A stretch of DNA of 64,000 bases from Phallusia mammillata (lineage: Eukaryota; Chordata; Ascidiacea; Phlebobranchia; Ascidiidae). A model generated the notes under the pieces. That model saw only the letters and a program-made list of their open reading frames with translations. It had not been told where the DNA came from and made no database searches. The position numbers and the translations under genes are program-made. Shown piece by piece: positions 11,949-24,009 of this stretch. The DNA lies in the NCBI GenBank assembly GCA_003260075.1, contig QLIY01000121.1, positions 2,525 to 66,524 of the forward strand. The letters run 5' to 3'. Position 1 is the first letter of the stretch. Every line of letters begins with the position of its first letter.

Positions 11949-12158
11949 CAGTGGTTCTTAACCTTTTTGGTGTGGTTTCCCACTAAATTCAATCCCCAAC
12001 TTCGAATTTCCCACGTTATTTTTATACTGATGTTTTGTGCCGTACAAAGCCGGGTTCGACCCTCGGGCCCGAGTTTGGTTACCTGACTTAGATAATTTCC
12101 CTCTGAAAACATTAAATATCCCACTAAAATTGAATTTCCCACCGGTTAAGAACCACTG
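11949..12158. mobile_element. hAT-type miniature element, 210 bp, CAGTGGTTCTTAACC ends
   Basis: Terminal repeats CAGTGGTTCTTAACC / GGTTAAGAACCACTG with a perfect 8-bp duplication GGCTAGAA (11941-11948 and 12159-12166). TTTCCCAC motifs recur near both ends. Confidence 0.92.
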
Positions 12159-12384
12159 GGCTAGAACTTAAATATGACGATTCGATGCATCAAAACAATA
12201 GTAAGCTCCACGATGGATTTTACGGTAGCAAGAATAGAGCCTTTTGTGCTGACTTCAAGTACATCTCTGGTACTAATCCCTTTTTTCTTTACCTAAGGTG
12301 GGCTATATTTCACACCACTGGTGCAAAATATTTTTAACTTGTATGGTCATATTTTGTACGGATGACATCAGTGCAATCGATGAA

Positions 12385-12655
12385 ACATGCTGACAACTTG
12401 GGTGCCGACAGAACGGCTTGGGCGTCCTTTTCCAAGAGAGGGCAAGTATGACACTTGTGTACGATATCAAACAACTATGTTCATTTAGGCATAAATAAGT
12501 GCTGAACAATTGAAACTTAAAACACTCCACGGTGTGAAACGCGTCCTATTCACGCTTTTTAATTCATCAGGTTTTTCCACAATATATGATAAATTTAAGG
12601 TACATTGAAATTCGAAACAGGGCAAGTGTCCCCTCTTGTCCTTAGGTGCCGATCC
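12385..12655. mobile_element. degraded copy of the CATGGGCGCC element family
   Basis: TGGGTGCCGACAG on the left and GGCAAGTGTCCCCTCTTG...GGTGCCGATCCATG on the right resemble the ends of 41201-41446. No clear target duplication. Boundaries are approximate. Confidence 0.4.
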
Positions 12656-12785
12656 ATGACTAACGAAGTCATATAAGTAAATAAGTGCCATCCAGAAATA
12701 GGTTGCTTTTAAAATAAGGACACATTGAAGTTTTCTAACAGAAAAGTGACTAAAAACGTTTTAAATCCACAACAACCTTCTATGC

Positions 12786-13324
12786 CACTCAGGGGTAACC
12801 AAACTTTTTTCATGGCGGGCCGGATAAAATTTTAAAAAAGGCGAGGGCCACATAGGTTACAAGCCCTATCACAGCGCCGTTCCAAACGTGTCTGCTAAGC
12901 GCCTTTGTGGGACCAAGAAGAGTGCAATCTGATTCATGGTGCTACCGTCAAATAGTAAAATTGCGTTAAAAATATGAAATCTCCTATTTGCAAACGTCAT
13001 TTATTTAATCACAATTAATCGTAGAAAGGCGTATGCTCGCGCACAATAATGAAGGCATTGTAGGCTACTTTTAGTAGCCTATTATCTGTCTAACAAATAG
13101 CCTGTGGATCGTTTTATGCGTTCTGTGAATAGGCTCTGAGGTGAACTTTATCCTACATGTTTTCGCAGAAATACTGTTTTTTTAACTTGTCTTTTAACAG
13201 TTAACTCAAGCATTAGTTTTTCGCAAGTAATATACATTACACATGCACTAAAATCAAATGCTCTCGCAGGCCAGATGAAATGACATCCGAACCGCGGGCC
13301 GTATACGTAGTTTGGAGGCCTCTA
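12786..13324. mobile_element. hAT-type miniature element, 539 bp
   Basis: A perfect 8-bp duplication TTCTATGC (12778-12785 and 13325-13332) brackets it. The ends are imperfect inverted repeats (CACTCAGGGGTAACCAAACT against TAGAGGCCTCCAAACTAC) followed by GGCGGGCCGG and its complement-like partner. Confidence 0.78.
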
Positions 13325-13599
13325 TTCTATGCAAACGATTGAAATATTTTGACGTTTGTATAAGAGACATGTTCATGTTAAGCGCATTGTTCAGTTTTTT
13401 GCATATTGCCCGCTTAAACAAAATTTTAAGAGATATCGACGCCGGGATTTGCGCTTGTGTTTCACAAAAAAAAACACGGTTTTTATCTGCATGCGAGACA
13501 GAGTTACAAATAAAGTTAAGAGCCTCTACTTGATCCCACTATTTGCGTTGGACGCATATGTCCTTGGATGCATCAGAGCACTTAATATTTGCTCTATGA

Positions 13600-14052
13600 C
13601 TGGGGCGTGCAACATAAGGCCGCGGGCCACAGTCCGGCCCGCCAAACTATTTAGTGTGGTCCCCACCAAAACACTGATTACGAAAAAAATGCAATTTTCT
13701 GAGATTTTAGAAAAATTTTCCACTACTTTTTGGTAAATCTCCTAAGTTGCTATACTATACGTAACAAATATAAGCTAAATCAGCGTTTTCCAACCGGTGT
13801 CTAATACAGCAGTTACAGCAAGTAGCCTGATTCACCGAATGTGACGTAACAATTCCTTTGTCTAGCAAACAATTATTTTGTTGCGAAAGTCCGTGTTGCG
13901 CTGAAATTCTGTATGTTGTAGAAAATAAATTTATTGATGCTTTAGGAAGAATTTCCAAATTATTGTGCACATGAAAAAAAAGTTGTGTGGCCCTTGCTTG
14001 AGGTCCGAAATTAGTTATATGGCCTACCAACGAAAAATGTTGCACACTCCTG
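13600..14052. mobile_element. hAT-type miniature element, 453 bp, CTGGGGCGTGCAACAT ends
   Basis: Ends CTGGGGCGTGCAACAT / ATGTTGCACACTCCTG with an 8-bp duplication differing at one base (CTCTATGA at 13592-13599, CTCCATGA at 14053-14060). GGCC-rich subterminal sequence. A one-ended fragment of the family lies near 8285. Confidence 0.82.
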
Positions 14053-14276
14053 CTCCATGATATGTTCCTTGTGAAAAAGGAATTACACATATACATCCTT
14101 GATGTACATTTGATCATGATACGGTAAGGAAGAATTTTAATTTATGGAAATTGGTGTAATATTCACAACTCTGCCAAACTAACATTCACTAACTTTTTAA
14201 AACTGACAAAAATATAGATAAACTTCCAACACACTATCTCATAGATGTATTTTTAGATTTAAAGCAATTATAAAAT

Positions 14277-14282
14277 TTATTT
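14277..14282 (-). promoter_or_regulatory. likely polyadenylation signal of SCO1
   Basis: AATAAA on the minus strand about 20 bp past the stop codon at 14301. Confidence 0.5.
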
Positions 14283-14300
14283 GGCACCATATGACAATTA

Positions 14301-15918
14301 TCAAGACTTTTTACTAAAATTATGCTTTGTCATAAGTGCTGAAATAGATGAGGAAATTTCTCCAGCTGACTTATTTTGTCCATAATATTCACAGAAGTCT
14401 CCATCAGGACCCAGTAAATACATAATCACAGTATGATCAACCAAGTAGTCGCTGTCTTCATCCGTAGGGCCTTGTGAATAGTAAACTCGAAATGCCCTTG
14501 ATGTATTGTCCACCTGTTCTCTGTTGCCTGTTAGTCCGATCAGCTCGGGATGAAAGTCCTAAAACATATTTAATAGAGGTTAAGAAAAACAGTAACTAAA
14601 ATCAAAAATGGCACACAATGTGGTTGTACATACACAGGGGGTATATTTTGTAAAGGGATTATACTATATTTACTATTAAAATTACATGGAGTATATATTT
14701 GGTGCTTTTGAAGCCCTGTTTGTTATATTTGGTGCTTTTGAAGCCCTGTCCTGTAAGCAGAAACCCATAGGTTCCCACACATGCAAAAATGGTAAGCCTG
14801 TATTTTCTAAAATAAGTATGTGAAGTGTGTCAGACTATGTGTGGTACATCTCAATCTCATTCAATTTGGACATTTTAGTTTGGCTTATTTTATGCAACGA
14901 AAACATTAACAGGTGGGTTTAAATAGCAAACCAACTATATATGCCAATTTCACACAATTTGAACATAGCCATTATGACCATTTTAGGGTGTTTGGCTTGG
15001 CAGGACAACTCTAAAAAATTGAATCTCAAAACCATGCCTTTCACAGAATTTACTGCAATACAATCAGAATCACCACAACGCTAAGGCTTTATTTGCAATT
15101 TACTCAATATTCCTTTTCATACCCATCCATTGCATCTGTCTGTTTGTTTGTTTTCTTTACACATTGTTGCCACCTTACCACAATCCAATTTACTTCAGCT
15201 AGTCATTGTAACAACTGGTATAAATTAGCAAATTTCAAAAATTCAAATTTGCCACATTCAGGGAAGGGAATTCATACTTTACACACTTTAAAACAGAAAA
15301 ACTTACAGAAATATAAGTCTTCACTGCTGCAGGCGTGTCCCTTTCAGGATCAATACTAATAAACACAGGTTGTATGTGCGAAAGCATAGAATTTCTGTTT
15401 ATTGTATCCACAATATTTCCCATTTTCTCCAATTCCTCAGGGCAAATGTCAGGACAATGGGTAAATCCAAAGTATATAAGGACCCACTGGCCATGAAAAT
15501 CTTTGTTTGTTTTGCAGTTTCCATTGTGGTCAACCAACTCAAAGTCACCACCCAACTTTGGAGTGCCATATGAATGTATAGTCTCCATGTCAATTTCTTC
15601 TTCCTTTTTTTCCTTGAAGTGTTTCATCAATAGAATAACTATAGTTCCAACTGATACACAAAAAAGTACTGTATACCATTTAACTGGGCTTCCTTCTGGG
15701 TTTTTTGAAACCTTTTTGGAATATGTACTGTGGTAACAATAGTTTTGATAACATATTTGTGCTTTCCTCCCAACATCTTTATCAACATTTTTGTTTGCAT
15801 TCTTCCAGCAATCATTTCCATGAAAAACACTTGTTGCATGAATACAATTAACAACAGAAACTCTGTTTTCCACAGAGAACTTTAGAAATTTCCCAGAAAC
15901 CCTGAAAACTCTTATCAT
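14301..15918 (-). CDS. SCO1: SCO1/SCO2-type mitochondrial copper chaperone
   Basis: Delivers copper to the CuA site of cytochrome c oxidase subunit II; anchored in the mitochondrial inner membrane with its thioredoxin-like domain in the intermembrane space. Two exons on the minus strand, 15918-15307 and 14558-14301, joined in phase 0 by GT/AG, give 289 residues. The N-terminus (about residues 1-80) is basic and Ser/Asn-rich, fitting a mitochondrial presequence. One membrane segment spans about 81-98. The copper-binding CPDIC motif has Cys155 and Cys159, preceded by YFGFTH. The third ligand is His246 in the VDHTVIMYL motif. [11 protein letters not shown] and [11 protein letters not shown] are family signatures. 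The exon boundary falls just before DFHP. No sign of decay. SCO1 versus SCO2 cannot be separated by eye. Confidence 0.95.
14705..14760 (+). repeat. short tandem duplication in SCO1 intron
   Basis: ATATTTGGTGCTTTTGAAGC plus CCTGT occurs twice in a row. It is followed by one copy of the recurrent CATGTGTGGGAACC motif in inverse orientation. Confidence 0.6.
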
Positions 15919-17700
15919 GGTTATGCATGCAAATTAACTACTTGCTAAGTTGCTGTACATCAGTAAAAAGATGAATTAGTTCACATTCACAAGCTAATGG
16001 TATTCCTAACATTTGTTAAATTATGCATTATCATTTGGTTTTAACAACCCAAGTTATAAACATATATGCAATACAGCGTTTACACAAAGCAAGCTACTCC
16101 TTTAGCATTTCATTTATCTCAGTGCATTGGTTACAGAGCAAGTTGTAGTTGTAGAGGTGTGTACTGTGTACATTGACCAAAACACGGACATCTGTAGACA
16201 AAAAAGCGCATGACACCACACTTTATTTTTCAGATTTCATGAGAATGTTGATAAGTTACAGATCACAGTTGGATAAACATACCAAACAAAGTAATGGACT
16301 AAAGTTGCAAAATGTTTTCTTAACACAATAAACCATGGGGCAGGAGGCCCTCCAAGAGTTTTGTGCGGCTCGTGAAGTAACTTTCAGAGGTTATGTGTTT
16401 TACTCAGGCGGAAATCGGACTAACCCCTGTGAGACCAGTGGGTTCACACTTCACACAATCATTTTCTATTAGTGGAATGCAAGTAATGCAACGTTTTAAT
16501 AGGATGATAGAAACAGCCCATCTTTAGAATCAGCATTTGCGATTGTTGCGCCATTGTATGCCATTGTTTTCACAAAAAGCAATAAAGCACAGTTGGTTCT
16601 TAACTTTTTTCACTCTGCTATACTGTATATCTGTAATTCTGTATCTGTAAGTTTCCTATTTATTACAATATTTGTTTTATGTAGTTACTGGCATTAATGA
16701 ACATATTTTACTTTTTAATCAAATCATTTTTTGCTGTCATGTCACACTGTAACAAATGTTTCGATAGTACGGGCCTCGACTAACTTTTAAGTTTGTTTTT
16801 GGCCCTCAAAGTTGTTGTTTTTTTAGTTTGACAACCCTGCATTAAACAATGATATTACTGAATACCGGCAGAGGGCGCTAAGAAACCATCTTCCTCACAC
16901 AAAAACCACGTCCTCGATTAGTAGAGCTTTCGGTACGCAAAAATCCCCGTTTTATATCGGGCGATGTTAGAATTTTAGAACTTGTGTTTTAACACAGCCC
17001 GATTGCAGACGCTTTTATCGGCAATAGTCATGAAGCATTAAATTTATCACTGTAGCCCCAAAATTAAACGCAATTTATTGTACCTCTTACGGTTACTTCA
17101 TTTTGTTTTTTTATCACGTGCGCCTACTGTGATATCTAAAATTCCAAATGTGATGAAAAACAGGATGCGCAATTTACAAACCCGGGAACCTAAAAGTTTG
17201 TTTTGTCAGGCAAAATTATGCAGAGCTAAGCGGTTTTAGAACCAATAAAATACGAAATTTTTGTTTTGAAGTTTGGTAGCGTTAAAAGTTTCTTTGTTTT
17301 GGCCAAGCGGGGATCTTATTACACTGCAAAAAATAATGGCTCGCTAATCGCTTCGCTATGGAGCCAAAAAAAGGCTGAATCAAAGTCAAAAACTGGCTTG
17401 GAATAAACCATTTTTAAAATCTTTTTAAACATGGCTTATATCAATCCAGGATCGGCTTGAGCCATGTTTCTACTGTATCAAAGTTAAATGTGACTTTGTA
17501 ACGGTTTTGCCAAGTTTGAAGCAGGTTGGACTTACGAAGCGTGCTTTTGTTTGTTTGTTTTATTTTTGTCCCCTGTGGACGGGCCAACGCCGTATAATAC
17601 GCATACGATTCGCTGTCATTCTGCCTGTTTTGTTACAAATACAAATCCATAGAACCGTGTATAATTGATGTTTCAAGGTTTTGATGTTTTTGGCGCTTGT
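15919..17700. other. intergenic sequence upstream of SCO1
   Basis: It must hold the SCO1 promoter near 15930-16100. A GGTTCTTAACTTTTTTCACTC segment near 16595 looks like a decayed hAT-type end. No other supported feature was found, and the only open frames are short. Confidence 0.4.
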
Positions 17701-17704
17701 TACC

Positions 17705-18271
17705 CTGACATTCCCGGTAATGTCTCGACGGGAAATTCCCGGGATTTCCCGGCAAAATTACGTTCCCGAATCCCGGGAAATTTGTTTTCAATTCCCGGGA
17801 AACAGACAAACAAGCAAAAACGTGTTAATTTTGTAAAAAAANAACAGACAAACAAGCAAAAACGTGTTAATTTGTAAAAAAATAACAGAAATGTTTAAAT
17901 TTCTGCTAGCTGTTACCAAAATACGATGTTTTGTAATTTTAATGATAAAGTAACTAAGCGTTTTTAACTAAGCGAGATGGTAAATTAATTTCACGAAAAT
18001 GCGCTACCTAGCGCCTAGCGGTACTAGAAAAAGCAAATTTTTTTTTGTAATTTCTGAATCTTGTTCACGTTCAAACAAGAATGCAAATATAGTTTAATCG
18101 ACAAAATCATGGCTCATTAGATGCCTCCAGGGAAAATAAACTAATTTTAGCACTGCAATGACTTAATTATCCACGAAAAAATCGGCACATTTTTCGGTCG
18201 GGATTCCCGGGAAATGAAAAAATTATTTCCCGATTCCCGGGAATTAAAAATCCGGGAAATAGGAACCCTAC
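17705..18271. mobile_element. TAGGGTTCC-family miniature element, first copy
   Basis: Rich in the palindromic motif ATTCCCGGGAAT. The right end reads GGAACCCTA. CTGACATT occurs at both edges (17705-17712 and 18272-18279) and could be the 8-bp target duplication. The left terminal repeat is missing or diverged. A single N at 17842 joins two copies of the same roughly 40-base segment (17803-17841 and 17843-17882), a likely assembly overlap. Confidence 0.6.
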
Positions 18272-18584
18272 CTGACATTGTCTAGAAGTGATTTTTTTTT
18301 CACCACTGCACGGTAGGACGTTTCAACAGCAACATACATATCTTGTAATACACAGAACAAAATCGTTGTTAGACTGTGTTTGAACGGTAAAAAATGTCAT
18401 TTATTTATTGCCCATTTGAGTATGACACGGTAAGAGGTTAATTCAGGTAAACATAAACAAATTATGAAAACAGTTGAGACTTGAGAGTCATTGTTACAGC
18501 TGTGCTAATTTGTCAGTGCTTTGCTAGTTGCTGCTGTCAGGATTTTAGGACGAAATTAACAAATTAGTTTTTTAATTTGGCTTG

Positions 18585-19103
18585 TAGGGTTCCTTTGGGA
18601 ATGTAATTTTTGGAAATCCCGGGAATACCTCGACAAGAAATTCCCAGGATTTCCAAAAATTACATTCCCAAATCCTGGGAAACAGACAATCAAGCAAAAA
18701 CATGTTAATTTTGTAAAAAAAATATCGGTAATGTTCAAATTTCTGCTAGCTGTTACCGAAATACGGCGTTTTGTAATTTCATTGATAAGGTAAGTAAGCG
18801 TTTTTATACGAGATGGTAAATTATTTTTCCCAAAATGCGCTACCCAGCGGTACTAGAGAAAACAATTTCTAGTATTTTTTTTTCGTAATTTCCAAAACTT
18901 GTTTATATTAAACAAGATTGCAGATGTGGTTTTAATCAACAAAATCATGGCTAATTAGATGCGTCCAGCGAAAAATAAACTACTTTTAGCGAATGCAATG
19001 ACGTAATTACCCACAAAAAAGTCAGGATCCAGGGATTCTCAGGAAATTAAAAAAACTTCCGGAATCCAGGGAATTAAAAAATCCGGGAAGTAGAAGAACC
19101 CTA
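18585..19103. mobile_element. TAGGGTTCC-family miniature element, second copy
   Basis: The left end TAGGGTTCCTTTGGGAATG and right end AGAACCCTA are terminal inverted repeats. The interior is similar along most of its length to 17705-18271 in the same orientation. I could not match a target duplication. A relative with cleaner ends lies at 62514-63136. Confidence 0.7.
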
Positions 19104-19148
19104 GTCTTCTGGAATCTAAAGGTATTCGCACCACATGATTACTGTCAC

Positions 19149-19567
19149 CAGGGGCGTATCCAGAAATTTTTAAAGGGGGGGGTCCAACATTTTATTTTGG
19201 GAATTTCCCTAATGACGTCATTAGATTTGTGGAAAATTTCCCACACAAATACGCTAGACCGCACGAGACTAAATACGTAATTCACATGTCAAACTACCAC
19301 TCAATTGTCCCGTTGTCTTTTTCGTTTTCTTGTTAAAAACGAGCACTTTAACCCGAAGGCACAAGACCGAAACCTAATCCAACTCTCGACTGTGGTGGTT
19401 TCTCTATCCGTCCAATTGACAGAAATAACAAATAATTTTCGCGACAGCTTTGTAGCTTCCTGATTTCGCCGCTGCCATCTAGCTTACTCAGCAAAACTGC
19501 AGCTGCAAGATAAGCGATAAGCCAGGTAATCGAANCCCCCAAACCCCCCCCCTTGGATACGCCACTG
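19149..19567. mobile_element. hAT-type miniature element, 419 bp, CAGGGGCGTATCCAG ends
   Basis: Ends CAGGGGCGTATCCAG / TTGGATACGCCACTG with a perfect 8-bp duplication ACTGTCAC (19141-19148 and 19568-19575). G-run and C-run subterminal tracts. A single N at 19535 lies in the right C-run. Confidence 0.9.
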
Positions 19568-19929
19568 ACTGTCACTGTTGTGCACATGTGTGGGGACCCT
19601 TTTGTTTTTGCTTGCAAAAACAATCCTGTTAGTATTTGATATGGGGTTAATGGTCAGGGTACCGATCAACATGGCCCCCAAAATAAGGACCAGCGGGAAA
19701 AAAGGCATACCAAACAAAACAAATGTTCTTGAACAAATCTTTGCATTTATATAAGCAATGACATATCACATGCCACATTTTTTGCCAGAAACAATCTGTT
19801 CCAGAAACTCTATCTCACCATAGAAAAGAGTTCGTTCATTTTGCAACTGCTCAGGTCTAGGTTTACTTTAGCACTAAAGTCAATAACAAGGACATTTGCT
19901 GAAGTAAGGTCAATAATTATGGGTTACCT

Positions 19930-20400
19930 TCCCTGTTTGATGGATTTGGATGAAACTTACACAGATGGTAGATAATAGTTATGTAGATGTGCATCCCACT
20001 TTGTTTGTGTTGATAACCCCAGATTACCCCGCTAGCCCCCTAAAATATTTTTTTACCCAAAGTTTGTCGGCCTCGTTTTGCCATCAAATGTTTGATGAAT
20101 TTGGATGAAACTTACACAGATGGTAGATATAGTGATGTAGACGTACATCCCACTTTGTTTGTCTTGATAACCCAATTATTTAACCCGGTAACTCCTTAAA
20201 ATGGGTGAGTTTTAAAACAGTGTCAGAATTGGCTGAAATTTGGATAGCTTGTAGAGTATGCCCAATGTCAGAATTGGCTGAAATTTAGATTTCTTGTATA
20301 GTATGCCATTTATACTAGCCCCCTAAAATGGGTGAGTTTGTAAACAGTATCAGAATTGGCTGAAATTTGGATAGCTTATAGAGTATGCCATTTATAGATC
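19930..20400 (+). repeat. cluster of local diverged repeats
   Basis: Two copies of a segment containing TTTGGATGAAACTTACACAG (near 19945 and 20100), and three copies of CAGAATTGGCTGAAATTTGG or close variants (20224-20360). A further part (ATGCCATTTATAGAT) recurs near 20868, beyond the ribozyme-like segment. No coding capacity. Confidence 0.7.
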
Positions 20401-20749
20401 GATTGTTGTGTTCAACCCTGTAGCCCCAACCATAGGCGCTTAGTTTCACAAATATGCAAGGTGGCAGACGTAAAGTATGACGAAAGACCGGTCCTATGTT
20501 ACTTGTGTTTGTGGGTTGCTTGGTGGACGTTTTTGTGCATGGCAGTTAGGCGGTTGTTAGCAACCCGTTTGTTGCTCAAAACACCTCTAGTGGTCAAAAG
20601 TTTAAACATTGGCAGATTGTGCTCAAATCTTGCAGTTGTTTTGATTGAGTCATGGTGGTTTCATATTTTCATGGGCCCCCTTCTCTGAATTTACCTTTTT
20701 TCTGTTAGTGCTGTATATACCATGTTCTACAGCTTGATTGACACCTGCA

Positions 20750-20781
20750 CTGATGATGACAACAGAGATTGTCGAAACGTC
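20750..20781 (+). ncRNA. hammerhead-ribozyme-like core, probably from a Penelope-type element
   Basis: CTGATGA (20750-20756) is followed by a 5-bp stem GACAA/TTGTC with loop CAGAGA, then GAAAC. This is the arrangement of box 1, stem II and box 2 in hammerhead ribozymes, which are known in Penelope-like retroelement terminal repeats. Stems I and III are not obvious by eye, so activity is unproven. Confidence 0.45.
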
Positions 20782-21316
20782 TGAACAAATATACACCAGT
20801 ACCTTGGCAGTAATGTTTATGATTAAATTGCCTTTCAAGTCCGTGTATAGTGTCCCTTGTAAAATATGCCATTTATAGATGTTAATTGTTGTGTCTTGTC
20901 CTATAGTTCCACTATCTCCCTTTTCTTCGTTTTAAAAAATAATACCAAATCGGACAAAGTTTAGACATTGTCCGAATTGAAACGAAGTTGTATAGCTTGC
21001 ATGATTGTTTAAGCCGAGTCCCGATCACTGTGTTTTACCTTACAACACTAAACTTTCCCATGGTTATCTCTTGAAATACATTATTTACAATTTTGCATGT
21101 GTGGGAAGCCATGAGTTTCTGCTTGCAGAAACAACTAAGGCATGGGCGGATCTAGACGGGGGTGTTTGGTGTTTTGACACCCCCCTCAGAAAATTGGTAA
21201 AACTTGCCGAAAAGTTGTGAGATTAAATAGGTTCTGTTTACGGTTGCGTGATTCCAGAGAGTTGTTATCTCAAAGCTAAGGGCCTGTATTGTATTGGCTT
21301 ATCTAATAGTCTATTG

Positions 21317-21491
21317 CAGGGGTTCTTAACCAGGGGTGCACGTACCCCCAAGGGGTGTGATAACTGTTCCTAGGGGGTGCGGGGATGCTGGATCATTAAG
21401 GTTGGTTAGATCTATTCTATATAAATACAAAAACCCAAGGGGGTGCGAAAATTGGTAAAAAAAGCCAAGGAAAAAAGGTTAAGAACCACTG
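21317..21491. mobile_element. hAT-type miniature element, 175 bp, CAGGGGTTCTTAACC ends
   Basis: Ends CAGGGGTTCTTAACC / GGTTAAGAACCACTG with a perfect 8-bp duplication GTCTATTG (21309-21316 and 21492-21499). Small enough to be a classic MITE. Confidence 0.92.
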
Positions 21492-21704
21492 GTCTATTGT
21501 GTTGTAACATGGGTTAAAATGAAGAGTTTATTGCGCTGACAATACAACAGTGATTAATTGTCAAGGACACTGAAGTCAAAATGGCTGACTGCACTAAATG
21601 CAATGTATTAAATTGTGTTCGCATTAACAACGTTAAATCTGACGAAACTGGTTTGAAACGTTTAATGCTACATTGTTTATGACGGGCCAAACCATAACTG
21701 TCAA

Positions 21705-22035
21705 AGCAAGAGATTAAATTTAAAGTATTTTTTTCTGTTCTTTTTTACTGTTTTTTTGTAATTATGACAATAATGATGCGAAAAGAATACAGACAATCTT
21801 TTTTTAAAGTTGGATTATTGCTTTCTAATAATTTGTCCTTAATAATCTAAAAGTAACCTCAACCTTTGTTTACCATAAATCCGCACAAACACACATGTGG
21901 GGACCTATTCGTTTTTGTTTGTCAAAGCAATCATATGTGTAGATCAAAATGATGTGTACATATAGTAAATTGGTAAATAGGATATAGAATGTATAAAATG
22001 GAAGTATATATATTAGAAAGCCATCTTTCTAGTCA
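21705..22035 (+). repeat. about 330-bp interspersed repeat, distal copy
   Basis: Similar over its length to 24010-24340. It contains the recurrent ACACATGTGGGGACC ... TTTTTG motif and ends in TTAGAAAG...CTTTCTAG, a short hairpin. Confidence 0.65.
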
Positions 22036-22636
22036 TAAAATTTCGTTTTGTGTTCCAATAAGTTGTTTTAATGTATATTGTGTTCCGTGGCTCAAAAAAG
22101 GTTAAAAAACACTGCTTTAGTGGGCAAAACTTTATTGGTAGGTTGTTTTTGTTTGATATTTAAAGAATTGTAGATCAGTGCAATGGAAAGTTTCTAACTG
22201 AGTGGAGTATTTAAGGGGAAGATTCAATAGGAATTTTTGTAATTATTGAAAAACTAAACTATCACACTGACTCTTTAATACATATATATTAACTTAACAT
22301 AGTATTGCGTAAGCATCTTTGTGTGATGCAAATTAGTTGGACCCAGGTATCATCACATGATATGGGCTGTACTTATTATGGGTCTTCAGGGAAGGGGACA
22401 CATATTTTTTTCTGTCTAACTCTGGTTTGTAATGCTTGTTTGGTCAAGAAAGAGTGCTTCAAATTTGATCAGATGTTAGTTATTAATCCGAATTGATTCT
22501 CCTGAAGTTGACCCTGAATGACCCAGCAGTTCACCCACAGGCCCCCAAAACGTAATTTTTTTTAAACGGCTGTACTGACTAAAGTACATAATCTGAGAGT
22601 TTCATAGGTACACAATTCACGGTTTTAAAGATTCTA
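22036..22636. other. intergenic, no gene recognised
   Basis: Contains CAAAAAAGGTTAAAAAACACTG near 22092, a decayed hAT-type right end. Otherwise AT-rich sequence with no supported feature. Confidence 0.4.
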
Positions 22637-23589
22637 ACCAGAAACAAACAAGCCAATATATTTGTATAAAGCATAACGTTTTGACATCAACTTGTGTCAT
22701 TCTCAAATGAATAAATCTAAAATCAAGCAGCGCGTAAAACCAGTAAAAGCAGTAAAAAAGGCAAAAAACACAAGCGCGAAAGGCAGGTTAAACTGTAAAG
22801 ATAACAGCGATAAAAAGTCACATGTTAAAAAGGTATAAGGGGGTCGAATTTTGGTCTACATTTAGCTCGGAGCTGTGTTCCTGAATGTTGAGCGATTCCA
22901 AAATCAGCAGGCGAGTAAGATCTTTTGACGAAGCCAGTACCTCGGGGTTGTGGAAATCCACCTTGTGCGTTGGATTGCTCTGCAGGTGGGCGCACACGGT
23001 CGATTTGACGTCCACTTGGTGTTCCTTAATCCTGGTGCAAAGGTTACGCCGGGTTTGACCGACATATGTTGCACCACACGAGCATTTCAGGCGGTAGACA
23101 ACGCCTGACCGCAACAGGTGAGGTTGTCTATCCTTCACATGAAAATTTGATTTTAATTTTTTGTAACATGCACAAGGCGAAGGCGTACTTTACCTTCGGA
23201 AATACGCTTAACGTGCCTCTGTAACTCACGTCGTGCATAATGGGAAACACGCCCAAGAAAAGGTAATCTCATGCATACATACTTTACGGTTTCCTCAGAT
23301 GCTCGAACCCGCTGCGGCTGGTATTTTCTGCTCAAGAAAGAGGAAATGCAGCTGTCTATAAACCGCAAAGGATAGTCGTTTTTGCGTAGCAAGCTCTTGA
23401 TATTTCCAAACTCGGCATGCATCCCTTCGTAAGAACGGGATAATTTAACCTGCCTTTCGCGCTTGTGTTTTTTGCCTTTTTTACTGGTTTTACGCGCTGC
23501 TTGATTTTGGATTTATTCATTTGAGAATGACACAAGTTGATGTCGAAACGTTTGCTTTATACAAATATATTGGCTTGTTTGTTTCTGGT
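22637..23589 (-). mobile_element. Penelope-like retroelement, internally deleted, flanked by inverted repeats
   Basis: A minus-strand coding remnant lies between a 156-bp left repeat (22637-22792) and an inverted 146-bp right repeat (23444-23589). The repeats carry TGACACAAGTTGATGTCGAAAC, resembling a decayed hammerhead core. The coding part begins at an ATG in the right repeat, then jumps directly to the end of a reverse transcriptase. Most of the RT domain is therefore deleted. Inverted or direct long terminal repeats are a known Penelope feature. Confidence 0.82.
22818..23422 (-). pseudogene. Penelope-like RT C-terminus plus GIY-YIG endonuclease, frameshifted
   Basis: The first frame (23422-23153) encodes the RT end typical of these elements (PLRFIDSCISSFLSRKY, LPFLGRVSHYARRELQRHVK). 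It stops at an A-run near 23150. The second frame (from about 23155 to 22818) carries the GIY-YIG nuclease core (VVYRLKCSCGATYVGQTRRN...RIKEH). Reading through needs one base in the A-run, so a single indel breaks the protein. Upstream RT motifs, including the catalytic aspartates, are absent. The nuclease would nick target DNA in an intact element; this copy is dead. Confidence 0.85.
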
Positions 23590-24009
23590 GAGAGTTTCAT
23601 GCTTTGTTGTTTGGTGCAATGTAAGGTATTCTAAAGAATTTTGTAACTTTTTATTGTATTCACCCATTTTCACCCCTTAAACGCCAAATAGTAAGTTTTA
23701 GGCCAAAAATACGAGCCCTAATTTGCTGAAGTGTTAAGCAATTGTTTGCAGTAAGTTATTCGTTTAGTATTAAAAATTTTGCCTTAATCGGCCAAATTGT
23801 TACTTTTACAGCCCATAATCTGTGTACACTGTCAGTCAGATAGAAGTCTCAACTCTCAAGGAAGTAAAGAATGCTCAGCTTGACGTCCGGACAGACAGGC
23901 AGTGGTTAGAAATCAGCTGTTTTTGCGCAGCAATGCTATGTGATTTTATTAAATTATCACACACATTTTTAGTTTTGGAAAATTGTGTTAAAAACTGACC
24001 TTGGACGAC

